DNA from: Halalkalibacter wakoensis JCM 9140 | GTDB taxonomy: Bacteria; Bacillota; Bacilli; Bacillales; Bacillaceae_D | Direction: 5' to 3' | Assembly (NCBI RefSeq): GCF_000513095.1 | Contig: NZ_BAUT01000002.1 | Coordinates: 107,409 to 171,408 of the forward strand | DNA: 64,000 nucleotides | In this document: positions 18,306 through 27,474 of the stretch, piece after piece | How the letters are laid out: each line of letters starts with the position of its first letter | How positions within the stretch are numbered: position 1 is the first letter of the stretch | Program-made: the position numbers and the translations under genes | The notes under the pieces: model-generated | The model's database searches: none | What the model saw: only the letters and a program-made list of their open reading frames with translations | What the model was told of the DNA's origin: nothing

Positions 18306-19289
18306 ATGAATTATCGTCAATTAGGTGATACCGAGTTAAAAGTAAGTGAATTAAGCTTTGGAACGTGGGCAATTGGTGGATCATGGGGAACTTCAGACGA
18401 TAAAGAGGCTATACTAGGATTGGAAAAAGCAATGGCAGCTGGAGTGAACTTTTTTGATACCGCTGATGTGTATGGGGACGGACATGCAGAGAAATTGCTT
18501 GGCGAAGCAACAAAAGGAAAAGAGGACGACATCCATATAGCAACAAAATTTTGCCGTGCAGGCGATATTCATGATTTAAAAACATATTCAGCAGAAAGTG
18601 TACGAGCTTATTGCGAAGCGAGTTTAAAGCGTTTGCAACGCGAACGAATTGATTTATTTCAAATTCATTGTCCTCCATTTGAAATTTTAAAGGACGGGGG
18701 AGTGTTTGAAGTCCTTGATCAACTTCAACAAGAAGGAAAGATTCGTTATTATGGAGTGAGTGTTGAGACGGTTGAAGAAGGTCTATATTGCTTAAATAAC
18801 CCTAATGTGAAAGCGTTACAAGTTATCTTTAACATGTTAAGACAAAAACCGTTGGATGCATTATTTCCATTAGCACAAGAAAAAGGTGTTGGAATTTTAG
18901 CTCGTGTTCCATTAGCGAGTGGTTTGCTTACCGGTAAATTCACAAAAGAAGATTCATTTGCAAGTGATGATCATCGTAACTTTAATCGTAACGGCGATGC
19001 GTTTAACGTTGGAGAAACATTTGGAGGACTCGAGTTTCAAAAAGGAGTGGAACTGAGTCAAAAATTAAAATGGATTGAAGAAGGTCGAGGCAATATGACA
19101 AGGGCGGCTCTTCGCTACATCCTTGACCAAGAAGCGGTGACTTGTGCCATTCCTGGTTTTAAGACAGTGAAACAAGTAGAAGACAATTTGGGAGCTGTAT
19201 CAGTCCCCTCTTTTAGCGAGCTGGAATTACAAAAGCTAAAAGATTTTTATGAAACAGAGGTCCATTCGCATATTCGTGGTGTGTATTAA
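18306..19289 (+). CDS. Aldo/keto reductase
   Basis: 327 aa with (beta/alpha)8 AKR features: LSFGTWAIGG, tetrad residues in FFDTADVYG (Asp, Tyr), IATKF (Lys) and FQIHCPP (His), and the C-terminal cofactor region AIPGFKTVKQVEDN. The length and IHCPP/ARVPLASGLLTGK pattern resemble the AKR11/IolS-YhdN-like branch more than the neighbouring YvgN-like one. It probably reduces a carbonyl with NADPH; the substrate is unknown. A ribosome binding site (AAGGGAGAG) precedes ATG 18306. Confidence 0.9.
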   Translation: MNYRQLGDTELKVSELSFGTWAIGGSWGTSDDKEAILGLEKAMAAGVNFFDTADVYGDGHAEKLLGEATKGKEDDIHIATKFCRAGDIHDLKTYSAESVRAYCEASLKRLQRERIDLFQIHCPPFEILKDGGVFEVLDQLQQEGKIRYYGVSVETVEEGLYCLNNPNVKALQVIFNMLRQKPLDALFPLAQEKGVGILARVPLASGLLTGKFTKEDSFASDDHRNFNRNGDAFNVGETFGGLEFQKGVELSQKLKWIEEGRGNMTRAALRYILDQEAVTCAIPGFKTVKQVEDNLGAVSVPSFSELELQKLKDFYETEVHSHIRGVY

Positions 19290-19380
19290 ATAAAAAATCT
19301 TCCCAAATCAGCCATTTCATGTATCGTTTTGATAAACCTAGAGAAAATAAAGTTGAAATAACATTTTCTTGGAGGTAAAA

Positions 19381-20013
19381 ATGAAACGATTACATGTATT
19401 AATGGCCGTTGTAGTTCTAATGTCACTTTTCTATGTCCAACCATCTGCAAATGCAGAAATCAAGATGTTTAATGAGCCACCATTTTCCCACTATAAAGTT
19501 TCTCGTGGCGATTCTTTCTGGTTCATTGCAAAAAGGTATGGACTTGATTACCGTGAATTAATGAGGTTAAATCCGGATGTTGTTCCAACTAACATGCAGG
19601 TTGGAGAAGTTATCCGCCTAAAACCAGAAGCGTCTCACCATAGCGCATTTGAAGATCAGGTTGTCGCACTGGTGAATCAAGAAAGAAGACAACGTGGTTT
19701 AAATCCATTGCAGCATCGAGCAGATTTAAAAAATGTTGCTCATCGAAAAGCAGAAGATATGATCAATTCAAATTATTTCTCACATAATAGCCCGAACTAT
19801 GGGTCGCCTTTTGATATGCTACGCACATTTGGCATTAGCTATCGAACGGCTGGTGAAAACATTGCCAAAGGGCAAACAACGCCTGAACAAGTAATGAGAG
19901 ATTGGATGAATTCACCTGGACATAGAGAAAACATTCTAAAACCAGAATACAATTCAATTGGTGTTGGTTTTTATCATGGAGCTTGGGTTCAAATGTTTAT
20001 TCAATCAAGGTAA
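19381..20013 (+). CDS. Secreted LysM-CAP domain protein (YkwD-like)
   Basis: 210 aa. A signal peptide (MKRLHVLMAVVVLMSLF...ANA, cleavage near residue 24) is followed by one LysM peptidoglycan-binding repeat (YKVSRGDSFWFIAKRYGL...LMRLNPDV) and a CAP/SCP domain with the conserved His/Glu pattern (YFSHNSP, AGENIAKG, WMNSPGHRENIL). Known: bacterial CAP proteins are exported, often wall- or spore-associated, with unknown chemistry. Start ATG 19381 follows GGAGGTAAAA. Own terminator downstream. Confidence 0.9.
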   Translation: MKRLHVLMAVVVLMSLFYVQPSANAEIKMFNEPPFSHYKVSRGDSFWFIAKRYGLDYRELMRLNPDVVPTNMQVGEVIRLKPEASHHSAFEDQVVALVNQERRQRGLNPLQHRADLKNVAHRKAEDMINSNYFSHNSPNYGSPFDMLRTFGISYRTAGENIAKGQTTPEQVMRDWMNSPGHRENILKPEYNSIGVGFYHGAWVQMFIQSR

Positions 20014-20030
20014 GTAATCGGAAAACTGAG

Positions 20031-20064
20031 AAGAAGATGTCTCTAAAAAGAGGCATCTTCTTTT
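20031..20064 (+). terminator. Terminator of the LysM-CAP gene
   Basis: AAGAAGATGTCTCT (20031-20044) pairs with AGAGGCATCTTCTT (20049-20062) and ends in a T tract. Confidence 0.82.
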
Positions 20065-20207
20065 ACGTATAGGCTTTTTTCGTTTGGTTGTGGGTTATTC
20101 ATTGTTATAAAAATATATAATAACAAGTTTACGAAAAAAAGGAATAGAGGGATTATATTAATTTTTAGCGAAATAGTATTAAGAAAGGGCCGTAATGGAG
20201 GAATCAC

Positions 20208-20903
20208 ATGTATATAAGTTTAGAACCAAATAGCTTTTTGTTTAATTTAGCAATTGCTACAATCTTATGTACCGTTATCGGTATAGAAAGAGAATTAAAA
20301 AGAAAGCCTTTAGGGTTAAAGACGTGCCTGGTTATCGGAATTATGAGTTGTTTATTAACATTTGTTTCCGTTGCCGGTGCAGAGGCATATTCGGTAGCCC
20401 ATAGCAAACCCATGGACCCATTGCGTCTAGCTGCACAAATTGTATCAGGTATTGGTTTCTTAGGGGCTGGTGTCATTTTAAGAAGAAATAACGATATGAT
20501 TTCAGGTTTAACGACAGCTGCAATGATTTGGGGTGCTGGGGGAATTGGCATTGCTTGTGGGGCTGGGTTTTGGTTAGAGGCAGTAGTCGCGACTGCTCTG
20601 TTGTTAATAAGTGTTGAGTTTTTGCCATTTTTAATGAAATTTATTGGTCCAAAAGCGTTGAGACAAAAGGAAGTAAAAGTGAAGATTACAATGAATGAAG
20701 AAGAACACTTAACCATCCTTCTAAAAGAGATGAAAAAACAACAAATGAAAGCTAGAAAAGTACGAGTGAAAGATTTACGCGATACTAATCTTCAACAAAT
20801 GGAGGTACTTTTACTTGTAGATGATCGCATTTATACGACTGATATTTATTATGCAATTAAGAAAATGGAACATGTAGTGGGAGTTGAGTTAGAATCAAGG
20901 TGA
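20208..20903 (+). CDS. MgtC/SapB-family membrane protein
   Basis: 231 aa. The N-terminal ~140 residues form four to five membrane helices with the family motifs GIERELKRKPLGLKT and SGIGFLGAGVIL...GLTTAAMIW. The cytosolic C-terminal region (about 85 residues) looks ACT-like. Known: MgtC homologs are linked to Mg2+ limitation and membrane ATPase or phosphate regulation. The gene has GGAGG before ATG 20208. I looked for a Mg2+ or Mn2+ riboswitch in the 145-nt leader and did not recognise one. Confidence 0.9.
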   Translation: MYISLEPNSFLFNLAIATILCTVIGIERELKRKPLGLKTCLVIGIMSCLLTFVSVAGAEAYSVAHSKPMDPLRLAAQIVSGIGFLGAGVILRRNNDMISGLTTAAMIWGAGGIGIACGAGFWLEAVVATALLLISVEFLPFLMKFIGPKALRQKEVKVKITMNEEEHLTILLKEMKKQQMKARKVRVKDLRDTNLQQMEVLLLVDDRIYTTDIYYAIKKMEHVVGVELESR

Positions 20904-21000
20904 AATGAAGTGGGAAGGAATGAAAATAAACTTGGGGCATGGATTCAAATATGAGTGTAACCTTTCTTCGATGGTGAGCTAAGTTTTTGCCCCGCTATTG

Positions 21001-21279
21001 CTACATGAAAAAGATTCTAAAGATACTGATGACAACAACTATTACGCTTATTCCGGTACCAGCTGACCATTTAATTAGTTGGAGCTGTTGTTCATTCATT
21101 TTTTTCTCTATTTCTTGCTCTAATGCAAATTCTTTTTCAGACAGAATATTGTTGACAATATCCGGAACATCGTTTTGTTTAAGTTGTTGCTCATTTACGA
21201 CTTGTAAGGCTTCTAATTTCCCTTCAACCTCTTTAATTTTTAAGTCAAGTTCTTTTATTTTTTGTTCTACGTCACTCAT
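21001..21279 (-). CDS. Small tail-anchored coiled-coil protein
   Basis: 92 aa. Residues 1-70 form a charged coiled coil (VEQKIKELDLKIKEVEGKLEAL...), followed by one C-terminal membrane helix (LIKWSAGTGISVIVVVISIFRI). The layout resembles XhlA/BhlA-type hemolysin-enhancing proteins, but there are no holin or lysin neighbours, so I do not call it phage-derived. Start ATG 21279 has GAGGAGGGG upstream, better than the longer frame to 21294. Confidence 0.7.
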   Translation of the reverse strand: MSDVEQKIKELDLKIKEVEGKLEALQVVNEQQLKQNDVPDIVNNILSEKEFALEQEIEKKMNEQQLQLIKWSAGTGISVIVVVISIFRIFFM

Positions 21280-21423
21280 GATGCCCCTCCTCACACCAAC
21301 ACTCTTTTATCGTATTCATGTTCTTAGAATCTTGCGTGTGTCTACACCTATAAAAGAAATATTGTCAGAGTGGATATGCTTGCTGTGAGGATCTTTCGGG
21401 GAGTTTTTTATTATATTGTATAT

Positions 21424-21449
21424 AGAAAAGGGGGGATGCCCCCTTTTCT
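21424..21449 (-). terminator. Terminator of the glycine/tryptophan-rich gene
   Basis: AGAAAAGGGGG with CCCCCTTTTCT around a short loop, directly after the minus-strand stop at 21464. Confidence 0.75.
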
Positions 21450-21463
21450 AATATAGGCCTATC

Positions 21464-21706
21464 TTAGATCCACCAAAGAGCCGTACCTAATGCTAAACCA
21501 CCGATAGCTCCAAGGGCGATTGGAAGCCCCCAGCCCCAGCCGGCGCCCCAGCCGTATCCAAATCCACCAAAGTGAGACCCGCTAGGCTGAAGGTATACAT
21601 GTGTATCTGTTACATGTGTAATCGTTCCACAATATTTCTTCCCATCATGACAAGAGATTGTGACAACTTGCCCTTTGTATCGGCAGCACAAATCATAATA
21701 GTTCAT
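21464..21706 (-). CDS. Small Gly/Trp-rich hydrophobic protein
   Basis: 80 aa. The N-terminal half is a small beta-type module (YKGQVVTISCHDGKKYCGTITHVTDTHVYLQP) with four Cys. The C-terminal half is a glycine/tryptophan-rich stretch (FGGFGYGWGAGWGWG) followed by a hydrophobic helix. Similar short proteins are common in Bacillus genomes and are usually annotated as hypothetical or coat-like. A spore-surface role is possible but not shown. AGGAGA precedes ATG 21706. Confidence 0.7.
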   Translation of the reverse strand: MNYYDLCCRYKGQVVTISCHDGKKYCGTITHVTDTHVYLQPSGSHFGGFGYGWGAGWGWGLPIALGAIGGLALGTALWWI

Positions 21707-21876
21707 GAAAATCTTCTCCTTTCTGTTAGTTACAAGGTGTTCACTTTTATACTATTGATTTCATCTCATTCTGATTGTGAATCGGCCTATGAAGAACGAA
21801 ATTAAGCTCCTGTCTCGAGGAACGAGTAAAAAAAGTCATCATACAATACAAAAAAGACGACAAGAGTGGGGGAATT

Positions 21877-22578
21877 ATGATGCCATATAGTTACGTAGAT
21901 TTACTTGGTGAGTTCCAAATTGGCAGTGCTCATCCAGGGGGATTTGATAGAACGAAAGCTGTCCTGCAAAAAGAATCCTTCGAAAAAGAAATGAAAGTAT
22001 TGGACGTCGGTTGCGGAACTGGCGACTCTGCATTCTATATTGCAAAAACATTTAATTGCCATGTAGTTGGATTGGAGCATCATCCAGTCATGATCAGAAC
22101 ATTAGAGCAACGAAAAAAAAAGGAACAGACATCTATACAAATCATCGAAGGAACTGTTGAGAACTTGCCATTTGATTCCAAAATGTTTGACTTTGTACTA
22201 TGTGAGTCGTTGTTAGCTTTTGTTGACATAAATCAAGCATTAAATGAATGCTATCGTGTATTAAAAGACAATGGAACTTTAATCATAAATGAAATGATCG
22301 TAAAGGATATGACGATAGGTGATAGGGAGACGTTTAAAGAGTTTTATGGCGTTAAGGAACTACATGATGAAACTCAGTTAGTAAAAAAAATAGAAAGAGC
22401 AGGGTTTAAAACGATAAAGCCATTTCATAACTCATCGCCATTACCAGCTCAACCAATCGATATTCAACTTACTCCAAATATAGATCCTGAATTATTACAT
22501 GTATTAGATACACATGTAAAAATCCAAAAAGAATTAGGAAAAAATATAGAGAGCATCGTTTTAAAGTGTAAAAAATAA
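21877..22578 (+). CDS. Class I SAM-dependent methyltransferase
   Basis: 233 aa. Seen: motif I VLDVGCGTGDSAF (about residues 42-54), acidic residue after strand 2 (VVGLEHH), FDFVLCESLLAF (motif II region) and LNECYRVLKDNGTLIINE (motif III/post-motif). This is the UbiE/Methyltransf_11 layout. The substrate is not identifiable from sequence or neighbours. The start has GGGGGAATT just upstream, and either of two adjacent ATG codons could be used. Confidence 0.85.
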   Translation: MMPYSYVDLLGEFQIGSAHPGGFDRTKAVLQKESFEKEMKVLDVGCGTGDSAFYIAKTFNCHVVGLEHHPVMIRTLEQRKKKEQTSIQIIEGTVENLPFDSKMFDFVLCESLLAFVDINQALNECYRVLKDNGTLIINEMIVKDMTIGDRETFKEFYGVKELHDETQLVKKIERAGFKTIKPFHNSSPLPAQPIDIQLTPNIDPELLHVLDTHVKIQKELGKNIESIVLKCKK

Positions 22579-22743
22579 AGAGAAAAGGTTCGATTATTCA
22601 AAATTTTTGTTTAATCTTTGTTTATAAAACGATATAATTGTAGAAATATGTAGTTGATCTGCATAAAAGGCTGGCATTATGCTACAATTCATTTTAGTGA
22701 TATAGTTTTCGGGAGAAGGAACTTAAATGAGTAAGGGAAATTG

Positions 22744-23802
22744 GTGGCGAACTTGAATAATCATGTGACTGAAGATATCTTTGACTTCAAACAAATGGTG
22801 GAAAATTCCTTAGGGGCTATTATGATCGTAGATGACAAACAAAACCATTATGCCAACAAAGCTGCCTTGAGGATGTTGAAAGTTAATAAAGAGGATTTTC
22901 TGCAAGAAAGTTTTCATAAGTTTTTGCATGAAGATTACCATGCTATATGTAAAAATAGACTGTATCAGGTGATACATCATGGTAAGGTTGCTGAAATGAT
23001 GGAGCAAAAGATGATTCGAGCAGATGGAGAGGTATTTGATGTTGAAATAATGGCTTCTCCGTACTTTTTAAACGACAACATTTATGCACTAATTCATATT
23101 CATGATATTAAAGAAAGAAAAGAAGCAGAGAAGCTATTAATTCAATCAGAGAAGCTCTCAATGCTTGGAGAAATCTCAGCAGGTATTGTTCATGAAATTC
23201 GCAATCCTCTCACATCATTGAAAGGTTTTATTCAGTTAATGAAACTTGATGACAATAGGAATCCAAAATATATAAAGATTATGGAAGATGAACTTGAACG
23301 AGTTCAGACTATTGCAAATGATCTATTAAAATATTCAAAACCTCAAGACGAGATCTATAGTGAAGTAAATCTAGTCTCCGTCATTGATGATGTTATTTTC
23401 TTATTGGAGACTGAGTTATTTAAAAAGCAAGTACAAGTTGAGTTTACTCATGAGCTTCCTTCTGTGTTTGTAAATGGAAGTGAATCACAATTAAAGCAAG
23501 TTTTACTTAACCTTTTAAAAAATGCTCTAGATGCTTCTCAAGAAAATAAGAAAATTTTTATTTCCGTGGACACTCATAATGGGAATGTACTTATTAAGAT
23601 CAAAGATCAAGGATATGGTATTCAAAAAGAAGAAATAGAAAAAATGGGAACTTCTTTTTTTACGACGAAAGAAAAAGGAACTGGACTTGGATTGATGGTT
23701 TCGTATAATATTATTAAAAATCATAAAGGGATAGTAGAAGTGAAAAGTGAAGTTGGGATAGGGACTACATTTTTCATTACAATCCCTGCTTTTGTAAAAT
23801 AA
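22744..23802 (+). CDS. Soluble PAS histidine kinase (sporulation-kinase-like)
   Basis: About 352 aa with no membrane helix. One PAS domain (about residues 15-130, ending ALIHIHDIKERKEAEKLL), HisKA with GIVHEIRNPLTSLKGF (phospho-acceptor His), and HATPase_c with LLNLLKNALDAS, KDQGYGI, TSFFTTKEKGTGLGL. The EIRNPLTSLKGF form is that of the KinA/B/E-type kinases that feed the Spo0 phosphorelay, but no partner is encoded nearby. Start is uncertain: GTG 22744 (AAGGGA upstream) or TTG 22741. A 9-codon ORF from ATG 22727 overlaps the start. Confidence 0.88.
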   Translation: MANLNNHVTEDIFDFKQMVENSLGAIMIVDDKQNHYANKAALRMLKVNKEDFLQESFHKFLHEDYHAICKNRLYQVIHHGKVAEMMEQKMIRADGEVFDVEIMASPYFLNDNIYALIHIHDIKERKEAEKLLIQSEKLSMLGEISAGIVHEIRNPLTSLKGFIQLMKLDDNRNPKYIKIMEDELERVQTIANDLLKYSKPQDEIYSEVNLVSVIDDVIFLLETELFKKQVQVEFTHELPSVFVNGSESQLKQVLLNLLKNALDASQENKKIFISVDTHNGNVLIKIKDQGYGIQKEEIEKMGTSFFTTKEKGTGLGLMVSYNIIKNHKGIVEVKSEVGIGTTFFITIPAFVK

Positions 23803-23958
23803 ACATATGAATTCTTTTTCCCGAAAAGATTCGGTTATTTTATGGTATGAATGGCAAAAATGAAGATAGTTAGGCAGATATGTTGACTAAATAAGCAAGT
23901 TTGCGTTACTTTTTTAGTAGGAGAAGAGAGTAACTAACGTAAAGAGAGGCTGGAAGGA

Positions 23959-25443
23959 ATGGAAAAAAGAGAGAAACCAAAAACAGCTTTTGTTATTTTT
24001 GGAGTAACAGGAGACTTAGCAAAAAGAAAATTATTTCCATCAATTTATAAACTTTATAAAGCGGAGAAATTATCTAAAAACTTCGCCGTTGTCGGGGTGG
24101 CAAGACGAGACTGGACAAACGAAACGTTACGGGAGAATATTACAAAGTCTTTGCCTGAAGGAGAAGACCCTAGTCTAGTAGAAGAGTTTTGTGAACATTT
24201 TTACTATCTACCTTTTGACGTAACGAACAAAGAATCCTATCGGGAATTGGATACGATGCTTGAAAACTTGGATGAAAAATATGAAATTCCAGGAAATCGA
24301 GTGTTTTACATGGCGATGTCACCAGAATACTTTGGAACGATTGCTTCCAATTTAAAATCTGAAAATGTAACAGAAACATCTGGATGGACAAGACTGATTA
24401 TTGAGAAACCTTTCGGACGAGATCTTCCATCAGCAGAGAAGTTGAACAATGAAATTCGTCAAGCGTTCTCAGAGGAAGAAATCTATCGAATTGATCATTA
24501 TCTAGGAAAAGATATGGTCCAAAATATTGAAGTCATTCGATTTGCAAATGCCATCTTTGAGCCACTTTGGAATAATCAGTACATATCTAACATTCAGATT
24601 ACATCTAGCGAAACGTTAGGTGTAGAAGACCGAGGTGGATATTACGAGAAATCCGGAGCTCTTCGAGATATGGTCCAAAATCATATGTTGCAAATGGTGT
24701 CGCTCCTTGCCATGGACCCTCCAATCCGTTTAACGACAGATGAAATAAGAAGTGAAAAGATTAAGGTTCTACGTGCATTTAGAAATTTCACAGTAGAAGA
24801 AACACCGAACTATTTTGTTAGAGGTCAGTATGAAACGGGTATGATAGACGGGGAAGAAGTAAAGGGCTATCGCGAAGAAAAGAATGTTGACCCGGAATCC
24901 ATTACGGAGACGTATGTGGCTGGTAAAATTCTAATCGATAACCATCGTTGGGCAGGTGTGCCGTTTTACATTCGTACAGGAAAACGTATGACACAAAAGT
25001 CTACAAAGATTGTCATTCAGTTTAAAGATCGTCCAATGAACTTGTATTACAGCGAAAACGCAAATATGTATTCTAATTTATTGGAAATCTCAATCCAACC
25101 GGATGAAGGGATTACTCTACACCTTAACGGTAAAAAAGTAGGGACGTCTGGAGAGACAACACCTGTAAAACTTGATTATTGCCACGATTGTGTTGATACA
25201 GCTAATACGCCAGAAGCTTATGAACGTCTTATTCATGATTGTATTTTGGGTGATGCGACGAACTTTGCCCATTGGGATGAGGTTGACTTATCATGGACCT
25301 TTATAGATACAATCTCGAAAGCTTGGGAGAGCAGGGAAGTAGAGGTTGCAACGTACGAAGCTGGTTCGATGGGACCAAAGCAAGCTGATAAATTACTTGC
25401 AGATGATGGATTTCATTGGTGGCCCATTACATCTAGAGGGTAA
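23959..25443 (+). CDS. zwf: Glucose-6-phosphate 1-dehydrogenase
   Basis: 494 aa, normal length. It oxidises glucose 6-phosphate to 6-phosphogluconolactone with NADP+, the first step of the oxidative pentose phosphate path. Seen: nucleotide-binding FGVTGDLAKRKLFPSIY (residues 14-30), active-site RIDHYLGKDMVQN (near 178-190) with the catalytic-type His and substrate Lys, and the later IRTGKRM. GGAAGGA precedes ATG 23959. Monocistronic; gnd is not adjacent. Confidence 0.96.
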   Translation: MEKREKPKTAFVIFGVTGDLAKRKLFPSIYKLYKAEKLSKNFAVVGVARRDWTNETLRENITKSLPEGEDPSLVEEFCEHFYYLPFDVTNKESYRELDTMLENLDEKYEIPGNRVFYMAMSPEYFGTIASNLKSENVTETSGWTRLIIEKPFGRDLPSAEKLNNEIRQAFSEEEIYRIDHYLGKDMVQNIEVIRFANAIFEPLWNNQYISNIQITSSETLGVEDRGGYYEKSGALRDMVQNHMLQMVSLLAMDPPIRLTTDEIRSEKIKVLRAFRNFTVEETPNYFVRGQYETGMIDGEEVKGYREEKNVDPESITETYVAGKILIDNHRWAGVPFYIRTGKRMTQKSTKIVIQFKDRPMNLYYSENANMYSNLLEISIQPDEGITLHLNGKKVGTSGETTPVKLDYCHDCVDTANTPEAYERLIHDCILGDATNFAHWDEVDLSWTFIDTISKAWESREVEVATYEAGSMGPKQADKLLADDGFHWWPITSRG

Positions 25444-25542
25444 ATTTAAATTCTAAGGGTTAAAAATGAAGCAAGGGCATTGCTTATGTTCTAATAAGGT
25501 ACTATTTTCTGTGAAAAGTTGTAGCCTTGCTCATTGATTCGG

Positions 25543-25575
25543 GGGTGTCCCAAACTGGGATACCCTCTTTTATTT
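25543..25575 (+). terminator. Hairpin terminator after zwf
   Basis: GGGTGTCCCA (25543-25552) pairs with TGGGATACCC (25556-25565) with one G-T wobble, followed by TCTTTTATTT. It lies close to the next gene, so it may only partly terminate. Confidence 0.75.
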
Positions 25576-25595
25576 AATAGAAGAGGAGAAAAAGG

Positions 25596-26462
25596 ATGAA
25601 TAAGGAAAAAGTGTTATTAGTTGATGGAATGGCGTTATTGTTCCGTGCGTTTTACGCAACAGCTATGAGTGGGTATTTTATGGTGAATAGCAAAGGGATT
25701 CCAACTAATGCCATTCATGGATTTGTAAAACATTTATTTACAGCGGTTAATGAACATAAACCAACACACGTTATTTGCTGCTGGGATATGGGCAGTAAGA
25801 CATATCGAACAGAACTATACCCTGCGTACAAAGCTAACCGAGGAGAACCACTAGTAGAATTAATTCCGCAATTTGACTTAGTGAAAGAAGTAGTGGAAGA
25901 ACTAGATATTCCGAACATTGGGTTAGAAGGTTTTGAAGCCGATGATTGCATTGGAACACTAGCGAAACAGCTTAGTCAACAAATGGATGTTGCTATTTTA
26001 ACCGGAGACCAGGATATTCTTCAATTATTAGATAGCAATATAACAGTCATTTTATTTAAAAAAGGGTATGGAAACTATGATGTTTTCACGAAAGAACGAT
26101 TTCATGAGGAAAAAGGAATTCATGCAGCCCAAATGATTGATTTAAAAGCTTTGATGGGGGATAGCAGTGATAATTATCCAGGAGTAAAAGGATGGGAAAA
26201 GACTGCGCTAAAGTTGCTTCAATCACATGGCTCAATTGAAGGTATTTTAGAAAACATGGAATCTTTAACAAAAGGACAAAGAAAAAAGATTGAGGAGGAG
26301 CTTGAGATGCTTCACCTATGTAGAAAGCTAGCTACGATCCACTGCGAAATGGAGATTGAATGTTCATTAGATGAGGCTACATTCCATATTAATCAAGAAA
26401 AAATGAAAAAGAAATTTGCAGAGTTAGAGTTAAAAAACTTAGAGCAACTACTGAAACATTAG
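25596..26462 (+). CDS. ypcP: 5'-3' exonuclease / flap nuclease (YpcP-like)
   Basis: 288 aa, equivalent to the stand-alone N-terminal nuclease of DNA polymerase I. Seen: LLVDGMALLFRAF, YRTELYPAYKANR, GFEADDCIGTLA (metal-binding acids), LTGDQDILQLL, and the helix-hairpin-helix entry GDSSDNYPGVKGWEKTA. Known: such nucleases remove RNA primers and flaps; in B. subtilis YpcP overlaps in function with PolA and RNase HIII. Start ATG 25596 follows AGAGGAG. The complete acidic metal-binding set suggests activity. Confidence 0.92.
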   Translation: MNKEKVLLVDGMALLFRAFYATAMSGYFMVNSKGIPTNAIHGFVKHLFTAVNEHKPTHVICCWDMGSKTYRTELYPAYKANRGEPLVELIPQFDLVKEVVEELDIPNIGLEGFEADDCIGTLAKQLSQQMDVAILTGDQDILQLLDSNITVILFKKGYGNYDVFTKERFHEEKGIHAAQMIDLKALMGDSSDNYPGVKGWEKTALKLLQSHGSIEGILENMESLTKGQRKKIEEELEMLHLCRKLATIHCEMEIECSLDEATFHINQEKMKKKFAELELKNLEQLLKH

Positions 26463-26509
26463 ATTTGAAGCTTCTTCAAACATATGAAAAAAATTCCTCG
26501 TTTTATTTT

Positions 26510-26538
26510 ACATATTTTCATGTAATTGATGCAATCTA
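26510..26538 (+). promoter_or_regulatory. Weak sigma-G-like promoter of the first SASP gene
   Basis: ACATA (26510-26514), a 17-bp spacer and CAATCTA (26532-26538) partly match gHATR-N17-CATWMTA. Assigned mainly because the gene is a SASP. Confidence 0.35.
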
Positions 26539-26572
26539 ACTAATGAAAATGAACAAAGCGAGGTGAGTAAGA

Positions 26573-26767
26573 ATGGCAAACAGCAATAATCAACTTCTAG
26601 TACCAGGAGTAGAACAAGCATTGGATCAAATGAAGTACGAAATTGCACAAGAGTTTGGTGTTCAATTAGGTGCAGACGCAACTGCTCGTGCTAACGGTTC
26701 TGTTGGCGGAGAAATCACTAAGCGTTTAGTTCAACAAGCTGAACAACAATTCGGCGGACAATTTTAA
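26573..26767 (+). CDS. Alpha/beta-type small acid-soluble spore protein
   Basis: 64 aa. Seen: [23 protein letters not shown] with the GPR protease site (in [10 protein letters not shown]) and [21 protein letters not shown], the two conserved DNA-contacting blocks. Known: these proteins saturate forespore DNA, shift it towards an A-like form and protect it from UV and heat; GPR degrades them at germination. AGCGAGGTGAGTAAGA precedes ATG 26573. A near-twin lies at 27771. Confidence 0.95.
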   Translation: MANSNNQLLVPGVEQALDQMKYEIAQEFGVQLGADATARANGSVGGEITKRLVQQAEQQFGGQF

Positions 26768-26782
26768 TAAGTAATGGATGTA

Positions 26783-26826
26783 AACAGCTTGAACCATCTT
26801 TGATGAGTTCAAGCTGTTATTTTTTT
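26783..26826 (+). terminator. Terminator of the first SASP gene
   Basis: AACAGCTTGAAC (26783-26794) pairs perfectly with GTTCAAGCTGTT (26807-26818), followed by ATTTTTTT. Confidence 0.9.
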
Positions 26827-26907
26827 ATGAGTTAATTAGTGACATCCACGATCAAAAGGCACAAAACAAAATAAGTATACTAAAAAGTGATAGTGTAACC
26901 GTAGTGC

Positions 26908-27315
26908 TCACACATTAAATCTTTTGTGTTTCCACATTAGATAACGATATCGAATGGTACAACCTATACAAAAGCCTAATAAAGCTATTCCTGCAGCAAG
27001 CAATACCATTATGCTAAACACATAACCTAAAACGACAGATTCTAGAAAGAAAAAAAGAAATGATAATCCTAAACAGATAGTAGCAATCCATTGATTGAAC
27101 AATTGTTGTGCAGGATCTTCAAGAATATATTTCTTGCTTGGTTTTTTTAAGAATTTTTTTCCTATAAGCATAATTGGATTTTTTTTCGTTAAAAGAGTGA
27201 TGACACCAATGAAAAATGGAATAAGCAAGATCCAAAATGATAAGAACATACTTAAAAGAACAGTCATTACGATAAATAGCTGATTTGTTTGTACAAGTGG
27301 TTTCGGAATTCCCAC
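26908..27315 (-). CDS. DUF4395-like membrane protein
   Basis: 135 aa. It starts GIPKPLVQTNQLFIV, then a hydrophobic hairpin, a basic loop (KKFLKKPSKKY) and a second hydrophobic hairpin ending in an Arg/Tyr-rich tail. This N-terminus and topology fit the DUF4395 family as I recall it. Start GTG 27315 has AAGGAGGG 7 nt upstream. It lies on the opposite strand inside the spore-protein cluster. Function unknown. Confidence 0.75.
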   Translation of the reverse strand: MGIPKPLVQTNQLFIVMTVLLSMFLSFWILLIPFFIGVITLLTKKNPIMLIGKKFLKKPSKKYILEDPAQQLFNQWIATICLGLSFLFFFLESVVLGYVFSIMVLLAAGIALLGFCIGCTIRYRYLMWKHKRFNV

Positions 27316-27421
27316 AATAAACCCTCCTTACTTCCTTACTTAATTTATATTATAACGTATTTCTTTTTTGACTGCAGAATTGCAAGACTCTAGGAATTGA
27401 ATGATTTTTTTGAGAACGATG

Positions 27422-27451
27422 GAATGGTTTTACATTTGTTCGGTAATAATA
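27422..27451 (+). promoter_or_regulatory. Sigma-G-like promoter of the Asn-rich spore protein gene
   Basis: GAATG (27422-27426), an 18-bp spacer and AATAATA (27445-27451) match gHATR-N18-CATWMTA except for the first -10 base. Confidence 0.5.
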
Positions 27452-27474
27452 TATTTGCTAAGGAGGTGATAGAA

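Noticed and set aside
21001..21279. XhlA/BhlA phage hemolysin gene
   Set aside because: Only the coiled coil plus C-terminal helix layout matches; there is no holin, amidase or other phage gene nearby.
22672..22690. Sigma-54 promoter (TGGCAT...TGC) before the PAS kinase
   Set aside because: The distance between GG and GC is too short for a -24/-12 element.
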